Source of the DNA: Gamsiella multidivaricata
Lineage: Eukaryota > Mortierellomycota > Mortierellomycetes > Mortierellales > Mortierellaceae
DNA length: 64,000 nt
Assembly (NCBI RefSeq): GCF_025024155.1
Contig: NW_026251816.1
Coordinates: 1-64,000, forward strand
Direction of reading: 5' to 3'
Part shown: positions 58,507 to 64,000 of the stretch, piece by piece
Position numbering within the stretch: the first letter of the stretch is position 1
Layout of the letters: every line of letters starts with the position of its first letter
Notes under the pieces: generated by a model
What the model was told of the DNA's origin: nothing
Database searches by the model: none
What the model saw: the letters and a program-made list of their open reading frames with translations, nothing else
Translations under genes and position numbers: made by a program

Positions 58507-59157
58507 TTATAGCGTACGGTTCTTCAACAGTGCCATCTCCACTGCGCCAGAGCCCCAGTCCAATCCATGATTGTGTCCCTTGCCCTCCTTGTCCATGCCG
58601 GCACGGCTCAATGCCTGATCCTCGTTCAAGCAGGTCAAGACTCCAAAGATCACTGGCAGACCCGAGTCCAGGCCAACGCGCATGATTCCCTGCGTGACAG
58701 CCTCGCAGATGTACTCGAAATGCATGGTCGAGCCCTTGATCAACACTCCGATACAGATCACGGCATCGAATGCCTGCTTGCTTCCTGTAGCAGTAGCACT
58801 AGTGGTACTGGCACCGATGGAGGCGGGTCTGGCTGAGGTCGTGGGTGAGGAGAGGTTGAGGCCGTCCAGGAGGTTGACATTGCCCATCAGGTCATTGGCT
58901 CCTTCGGCGGCACGGATCTGTGAGACCTCGATGAGCTTCTTGGCCGCAAAGGGCAGCTCGTAGGCGCCGGGTACGGACTCGATAACGATGTTCTCGGGCT
59001 TGACTTTGTGCTGCTCAACCATCGCCTTCTTTGCACCCTCGACCAGTCCCTGGACGATGGCCGAGTTCCAGCGAGTGTGGACGATGAGGATGCGGAGGCT
59101 TGAGCCGTCCTGGGCAACAGCTGCGGGTTCGAGGCCCTTGTGGAAGTCGTCGAGCAT
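58507..59157 (-). CDS. RIB4: 6,7-dimethyl-8-ribityllumazine synthase
   Basis: A single exon of 216 aa. The enzyme condenses 5-amino-6-ribitylaminouracil with dihydroxybutanone phosphate in the penultimate step of riboflavin synthesis. ILIVHTRWN (the aromatic/Asn substrate region), VPGAYELPFAAKKL and the catalytic GSTMHFEYI (His146) are present. GVLTCLNEDQALSRAG carries the phosphate-binding Arg. Yeast Rib4 is about 169 aa; here roughly 45 extra residues (about 84-128), mostly Ser, Thr, Ala and Leu, sit between the second strand-helix unit and VICIGVLIKG. The reading frame is continuous through this insert with no splice signals, so it appears to be translated. A TG-rich segment (59183-59213) lies just upstream of the start. 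Confidence 0.93.
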   Translation of the reverse strand: MLDDFHKGLEPAAVAQDGSSLRILIVHTRWNSAIVQGLVEGAKKAMVEQHKVKPENIVIESVPGAYELPFAAKKLIEVSQIRAAEGANDLMGNVNLLDGLNLSSPTTSARPASIGASTTSATATGSKQAFDAVICIGVLIKGSTMHFEYICEAVTQGIMRVGLDSGLPVIFGVLTCLNEDQALSRAGMDKEGKGHNHGLDWGSGAVEMALLKNRTL

Positions 59158-59397
59158 GATGAATGAAGAAGAAGGAGAATGAGTGTGTATGTGTATGTGT
59201 GTGTGTGAGAGTGAGGATCGAGTGGAGTTCGTTCAGAAGGACAGGGGCCAGGGGTGGCTGACGCAAAATGACCTCACGCGCATGAAAAGCGCAGCGCGTT
59301 TTCGAGTCGGAGACAACCACCGCCACTGACCACAGCAAGTTACACTGATGGACTAAACAAAAAATATCTACAGGGTTTATTAACTGGTCTTTCGAAT

Positions 59398-60447
59398 CTA
59401 TCGCCGACTGTGGTTGCGGCTGCTCCGTCGAAGGTTATCGTTCACAGTGACGGCAGCCGGTCTGTCGAACCCACCATTCGAAGACATTGCCGCTCCAAAA
59501 ATCGAGCTCAAATCAGGCACGATATTCGAACTTGGACCTGCGAGCGAGCTCTGGAACGCAAAGTTCCCAAACGAGGCTTCCTTCTGCCTCCTCTCCTCCT
59601 CCTTCTGATGCGCCTGCAAAAATTGTCCAAACTCAAACTGCTGTTGAGGCGTCAACACCAAATCCATCCCTCCCGGACTCGACGTGACCTTGCTCACCAG
59701 CTGATGGTCTCTTTGAAAGGCCAATGTGAACAAATCCGCCAGATCAAGCTCCTTCCGGTGCTGGGCCCGTTGCTGCTGTCGTCGTACCAGCCACTCCTGA
59801 AGCAACGTTTGCTGCCTCTCTTGCTGCTGCAACTTCTGCTGCATCTCTTGGAACTGCTGGAACTGTCGGAGGTCTTGCTCTGCCTTATTACGCTTCTCAA
59901 GCTCGATTTGGTACTGAACTAACTCTTCTTGCTTGCGCTGCTGGTCGCGCTGCTGTTGTGCCAATTGCTCCTGGAACCTCATGTACGATTGCAGCTGCAG
60001 AAACTCTTGTGGGTACTCGGTCGCAAACGTGTTCATATGCGCGAGAAAGCCATGCGGGTTCGTGACCTGGAGCTGGCGAAGGAATTGAAGGTACTGGACT
60101 CGAAGGTCCTCTTGTTCCTTCTGCAGTCGTGCAGCCTCGTGGAAGGTCCACGGTGCTGCACCCTGGGCAATAGCCTGTGCCGCAGCGGCGACCGGAGGCA
60201 GAGGACGGAAGAGCGAGGGGGGGTCGGAGAGGAGTGGGGACGAGTTCTCGAACGGATCTGGGGTATTGGGATCACATTGTAGCATATACTGGAGATCGAC
60301 GTCCATGAACGACTGACGCGTGGTGCGGCGAAGCATCCTTGGGACAGCCGCGGGCTGGTTGGGGTTGGCGCCGGCACCATTGGCGTCGCCGTTAATGCCA
60401 CGGTTGCGGCTCTTCAAGGGAGCCTTCTGCTTCATCTGGGGCTTCAT
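59398..60447 (-). CDS. Gln-rich coiled-coil protein of unknown function
   Basis: A single exon of 349 aa. The N-terminus is basic (KPQMKQKAPLKSRNRG), followed by a Pro/Ala-rich stretch. From about residue 125 to 260 lies a long charged, Gln-rich coiled coil (repeated QQ, QK, QE pairs). The C-terminus is Ser/Asn-rich and ends RRSSRNHSRR. No catalytic or known binding motif is seen; a scaffold or nuclear role is only a guess. ATG 60447 was chosen because the frame stays open further upstream but contains no other ATG. Confidence 0.6.
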   Translation of the reverse strand: MKPQMKQKAPLKSRNRGINGDANGAGANPNQPAAVPRMLRRTTRQSFMDVDLQYMLQCDPNTPDPFENSSPLLSDPPSLFRPLPPVAAAAQAIAQGAAPWTFHEAARLQKEQEDLRVQYLQFLRQLQVTNPHGFLAHMNTFATEYPQEFLQLQSYMRFQEQLAQQQRDQQRKQEELVQYQIELEKRNKAEQDLRQFQQFQEMQQKLQQQERQQTLLQEWLVRRQQQRAQHRKELDLADLFTLAFQRDHQLVSKVTSSPGGMDLVLTPQQQFEFGQFLQAHQKEEERRQKEASFGNFAFQSSLAGPSSNIVPDLSSIFGAAMSSNGGFDRPAAVTVNDNLRRSSRNHSRR

Positions 60448-60830
60448 GATAGTGAGCTTTGTTTTTGAAGGATAGGTTTGTGGGGGATGTGTTATAGGTC
60501 TCCAAGTAAGGAAGAGGTAGTCAGGATGAAGAAAAAAGAAAGGGAAGATGTTCTTTGGACCAAGGTTTATATATTTTCTGCACAAATGAGCAAATGAGCA
60601 AATGAGCACGACCTTTGCCACTATCTCCAAGGATGCCTTATAAGGGAATTCTTCTGTCTGATGTTGACATCGACGAGTCTAATCCAACGTCCCTCCCCTG
60701 TGTGCGGCCATGCCGAGAGCACCGCCCTTGGGTGGCCTGGACCTCCATGAGATCCATCCGCTCCATACCGTCTCTTTTTCTTGACGTCGAAGAGGTCGAA
60801 GAGTGTGAGCGACAACCAAGAGATCCGCTT
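60448..60830. other. Short intergenic region
   Basis: This 383-nt gap lies between two minus-strand genes. It should contain the promoter of the coiled-coil gene and the 3' flank of the membrane-protein gene. The frame seen on the minus strand in it lacks support as a gene. Confidence 0.4.
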
Positions 60831-62148
60831 TTATTTGATGCTCATATCCTTCTCGCTACTACTATAGCTGCATATACTCGACCGTCCTGACCCCACGACT
60901 CCCACGCCCATCATCTCCGGGATCGATGCCGCAACACTCCTAATACTGCTCGCACTACTGAGCAGTCCGCCACCCAGCCCCAAGCTGGCTGCAACCTCAC
61001 GTTCCCACACCCCTCCACCACCACCACCACCACCACCACCAATACCACTACTAATGCTCATGCTCTCCACATCCCCATACCTCACATAGCTGCCACCCCC
61101 TCCAATGCTACCTCCCATGCTACCTCCCATGCCATGATATCCCTCCGCAAACCGACCGAGCCCCAGTCGTTGCCCACACCTGGTCCCACAGAACCAGATC
61201 CACAAACGTGCAAGCACAGTCCTGGGCCGCGGCTGGTTCCTCAAATCCCTGATCAACACCAGCAGCGACCATCCGTGCACCAACGCAATAATAATCTCCA
61301 GCGCCATAACTGTCATTCCACCGCTCAGCTTCTCCGCGTATCCGCCACCCGTCCCCGTATTCGGATTGTTATTACTGTTGCTGTTGCTGAAATCCAGATC
61401 TAGTGGCAGTGGGTGCTCCTTCCGGAAGTCGTGCCCGGCGAGCAGCATGAATAGTACAGAAGCAAGCGAGAGGACCCGGAACAAGAAACGAAGACACCAG
61501 ATCGCGAGCGCAACCTGAGTTAGTCGTAAAGATCGACGGGTGGCGACCATGAGTCCGATGGCATTATCGATGATCGAGAGGGAGGCGATCACCAGAAGTG
61601 CGTACACCGCTGCGGCCTCCGTGTGTCCGTCCACATCCCGCTCGAAAGCTGACGACTCGACTAGGCGGAAGTGGTTGAAGAGAAATGGGGTGATTCGATA
61701 GCTGTCGAGAAACGTATCCCGTTCTGGCCGACGGCTGTTCTCCTTGGTGTGAGGTTTGTTATTGCCCTTGTAGTGCTTATCCCTGCTGCTGTTGCTGGTG
61801 TCGTCCTTGCCACCGGGGTTGAACGAGAGCTGCTTCTGAGGCGGCGAAAACAAAAGATGCTTTGTGTCTTGAAGTAGAGTAATCGGTGGTAAAATTGCAT
61901 GTTGGTCTAGTCAAGAGTCAAGAGGCAAAGAAGCTTATATATATGTATATATAAATGCATCTATTAAGTAAGACCGGCCTCGTTGCTTGCAACTTACAGT
62001 CGGCAAAGCTGTCGAGTGCTTGGATGTGTTTGCTGGTCGACAGGATGATGGTGGTAGCGAAGTAGATCCCATAGAGCGACACCAGGGCAACAACCAAGCG
62101 GGGCCATTCCCGGAGGCGACTGCGGTACAGGGTAAATGTCGATGTCAT
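60831..62148 (-). CDS. Multi-pass membrane protein of unknown function
   Basis: Exons 61998-62148 and 60831-61906, joined with one base carried over, give 408 aa. Hydrophobic helices are visible at LVVALVSLYGIYFATTIIL (about 18-36), AVYALLVIASLSIIDNAIGLM, ALAIWCLRFLFRVLSLASVLFMLL, and VMALEIIIALVHGWSLLVLI, so about four membrane segments. A basic hydrophilic loop lies between the first and second. The C-terminal 130 residues are Gly/Ser-rich, with a Gly run encoded by a CCA/CCT-type repeat at about 61012-61040. No family is recognised. A TATATA-rich stretch sits in the intron (61934-61952). Confidence 0.65.
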
Positions 62149-62551
62149 ATATAGATATTAGTACGGGATGGGGAGGGGTATATTGGCGCGAATAAGGTAT
62201 GTGTATATGTGTAGTGAAGCAATTGAGGCTGTTGAAGCAAGTGGTTGTGTTGTGGAGAACGTCGGAGGAGTGGTGGTGGGGAGGATGAGGGTATATGAAG
62301 AACGCGGGAGGGGTAAGCAGGAGCAGGAGCAAGGAGAACAAACAACAGCCCACCCCCAAGGTATCAAGACATTACCCTCCCTCCCCCGCCCTCCCTTCCC
62401 CCCATATCTGAAGGCGAGCACAATTCATGCCAAGCATGTTTTTTTTTTTTTTACGTGTTCAAGCGTTTATACGTGTTTGTGTGCTTTTGTGTTTATTTCA
62501 GTAGAACCATCGTGTACGTTGCTGGCACAGAACACAGTAGTATAGCTCCAT
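62149..62551. other. Short intergenic region
   Basis: A 403-nt gap between two minus-strand genes, with GA-rich and CT-rich patches and a run of T near 62440-62451. It probably holds the promoter and 5' leader of the membrane-protein gene and the 3' flank of the separase gene. Confidence 0.4.
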
Positions 62552-64000
62552 TCAGGTACTGCTTCTCTTCAGGAAGCAAGGTATACCATAGACCACCGAT
62601 GCAGCCCCAACCAGATACTTCAGTCGACACTCCTCCCTCGCCTCCTTAACTGCCTCCACAAGCGACAATTGCGTCTTGTCTGACTCCTTCGCCTCTCCAG
62701 AGCCCTCGATTCCCTCCATCTCCTGCGTCTCGTCCTCTCGGAAACTCTTCGTTGTCTTCAGAGCCTGACTGCCCTCAGCACCACCTTGAAGATTCTCTTC
62801 TAATCCCCAGTATCTGAACGCCGCCATGCTGAATCGATCCAGGTCCTTGTCCGTCACATCCCACAAGTTGGCTACAACTGTAGGGCATCCAGCCAGCAGA
62901 TAGTTCATCGCGTTACCCGTCGGGTCGAACTCTCCTCCGCCTCGCATCTGTCCTGAACTACAACCCAGTAGAAGGGAAACAGCGCAATGTCCGAGCTGTC
63001 GGATCTGGGTCGACTTTACGTATTGCTCGCCTCCAGAGTGACCAAAGTAGCTGAAACGATATAGCCCCACAAAAGGAAACAAAGAAACGGATCCATTAAG
63101 TACATGACATATCGGTGACTCTTATGATTCAAAAATCACTTCCCCCTAGGAAAGATAGATAGCCGACTTACATATAAAGGTCGTTCTTGGAGAGACCATC
63201 GATGCATTCCAGATCCAAAGGCGCCCTCCCAATGATTCCGTCCCAACCTTGTTGCTTCCCTACGTATTCCTTGAATTCGTCCTCCGTATTCTTCAGATCC
63301 CCTTCAGGGTTAAGCACGTAAAATGTCTTTTGAGGGTCCACCTCCAGGTCCCGCCACTCACTGCCCCACTGCTCTCCTGCCTCGTCCATAGAGTCCTCGC
63401 CTGGGATACTGAGGCTATTCCGCGGATTCCTAAAAGGGTCTTGACCCCGCTCTTCTTTGGATATCAGATATTTTTGTTGAAGGATACGATCTCTCAGGAA
63501 ACACATCGAGGGCACTCTTGAAACTGCCTCAGAACGCAGCCCTGGGCAAGACTCCCATGGGAACGTCTGCAGATGCTTGTCTAGAATCAAGATCACATGC
63601 GCCCCATCATCAAATCCGCTGTTGTTGGCCTTTGTCTCCTCTAACCAATAACGATGCAGCGCTTCCTTGATCTGCAGCGCAATCCGGCCAAACTGGACCT
63701 CTGAATATTCTACAACAGTGGATGCGGCAGCCGGCGGTGGCGCATCTACTCCTGTTGCTGATGAAGACGAAGATGAAGATGAAGTCGAAGAGGTCATGTG
63801 CTGATATAGGTAGGCGTCCAAAAGAAAATAGATCAGATCCTTGAGCACTGCGAACGAGGGCTGGTCTCCAAGGTGCAGGATCACTCGGCAAAGTTCAATA
63901 TTGACCTCCAGCTGGATCTGCGACCCTTTGCTCGAAGTTGCACTAACACGCCGGCCCACTGCACGACCTCCCAGAGCAGAAGAAGCCGAAGACATGGTGT
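62552..64000 (-). CDS. ESP1: Separase (C-terminal protease domain; gene runs off the right edge)
   Basis: Two exons are visible: 63172 to beyond the window and 62552-63050, joined across intron 63051-63171 with two bases carried over. Separase is the CD-clan cysteine protease that cleaves cohesin at anaphase. HVILILDKHLQTFPWESCP and SRVPSMCFLRD are the family's pre-catalytic blocks. The catalytic His lies in LYIYFGHSGGEQYV, created by the splice. The catalytic Cys is in SLLLGCSSGQMRG, followed by GNAMNYLLAGCPTVVANLWDVTDKDLDRF, which is highly typical. The usual GHG around the His reads GHS here. Full-length separases are very large, so most of the gene lies beyond 64000; the ATG at 63995 may be internal. 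Confidence 0.92.

Overview
The window is eukaryotic and almost certainly from a filamentous fungus of the early-diverging, Mortierella-like type (Mortierellomycota/Mucoromycota). Most genes carry several short GT-AG introns with CTNAY-like branch points and T-rich stretches. Proteins are rich in Gln, Pro and Ser homopolymers, promoters are pyrimidine-rich, and genes are tightly spaced on both strands. The fungal assignment follows from gene content (SNF5, Cid1-type nucleotidyltransferase, VPS45, SMC2, RIB4, DCD1). The genus-level guess is inference. All exon structures were assembled by hand from reading frames, splice signals and phase agreement; there is no transcript evidence.

Layout. 1-10.3 kb is gene-dense: the 3' end of an RPEL-repeat gene, a small secreted cysteine protein, a SNF5/SMARCB1 chromatin-remodelling subunit with a C-terminal GATA finger, a Cid1-family nucleotidyltransferase, and an MFSD10-like MFS transporter. 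10.3-19.5 kb holds no gene I can support. 19.5-30.4 kb has a C2H2 transcription factor, a very large Gln/His/Ser-rich protein with a divergent GATA-like finger, a 73-aa 4F5/C2H2 protein whose second exon is only 11 nt, and dCMP deaminase.

31.7-39.2 kb is an accessory island. It has three kinds of tandem repeat, then a broken intron-bearing Tc1/mariner-type (DDE) transposase. About 0.6 kb further on the same strand lies a broken gene with the hallmarks of a Fanzor/TnpB-type protein, the eukaryotic relatives of the RNA-guided nuclease TnpB: a RuvC-I motif, an FYGSKRLK block, NEFRTS followed by a Cys-rich ribbon, and RDHNAG. This is the most interesting object in the window.

39.3-64 kb is gene-dense core genome again: a 1941-aa Munc13-like (MUN-C2-MHD2) protein, a cis-prenyltransferase for dolichol synthesis, condensin subunit SMC2, the SM protein VPS45, lumazine synthase with a Ser/Thr/Ala insertion, a Gln-rich coiled-coil protein, a multi-pass membrane protein, and the catalytic end of separase running off the right edge. 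Functional themes are vesicle fusion (Munc13-like, VPS45), chromosome mechanics (SMC2, separase), chromatin and transcription (SNF5-GATA, C2H2, GATA-like) and housekeeping metabolism (DCD1, cis-prenyltransferase, RIB4). I see no evidence that neighbours form operons or a dedicated gene cluster.
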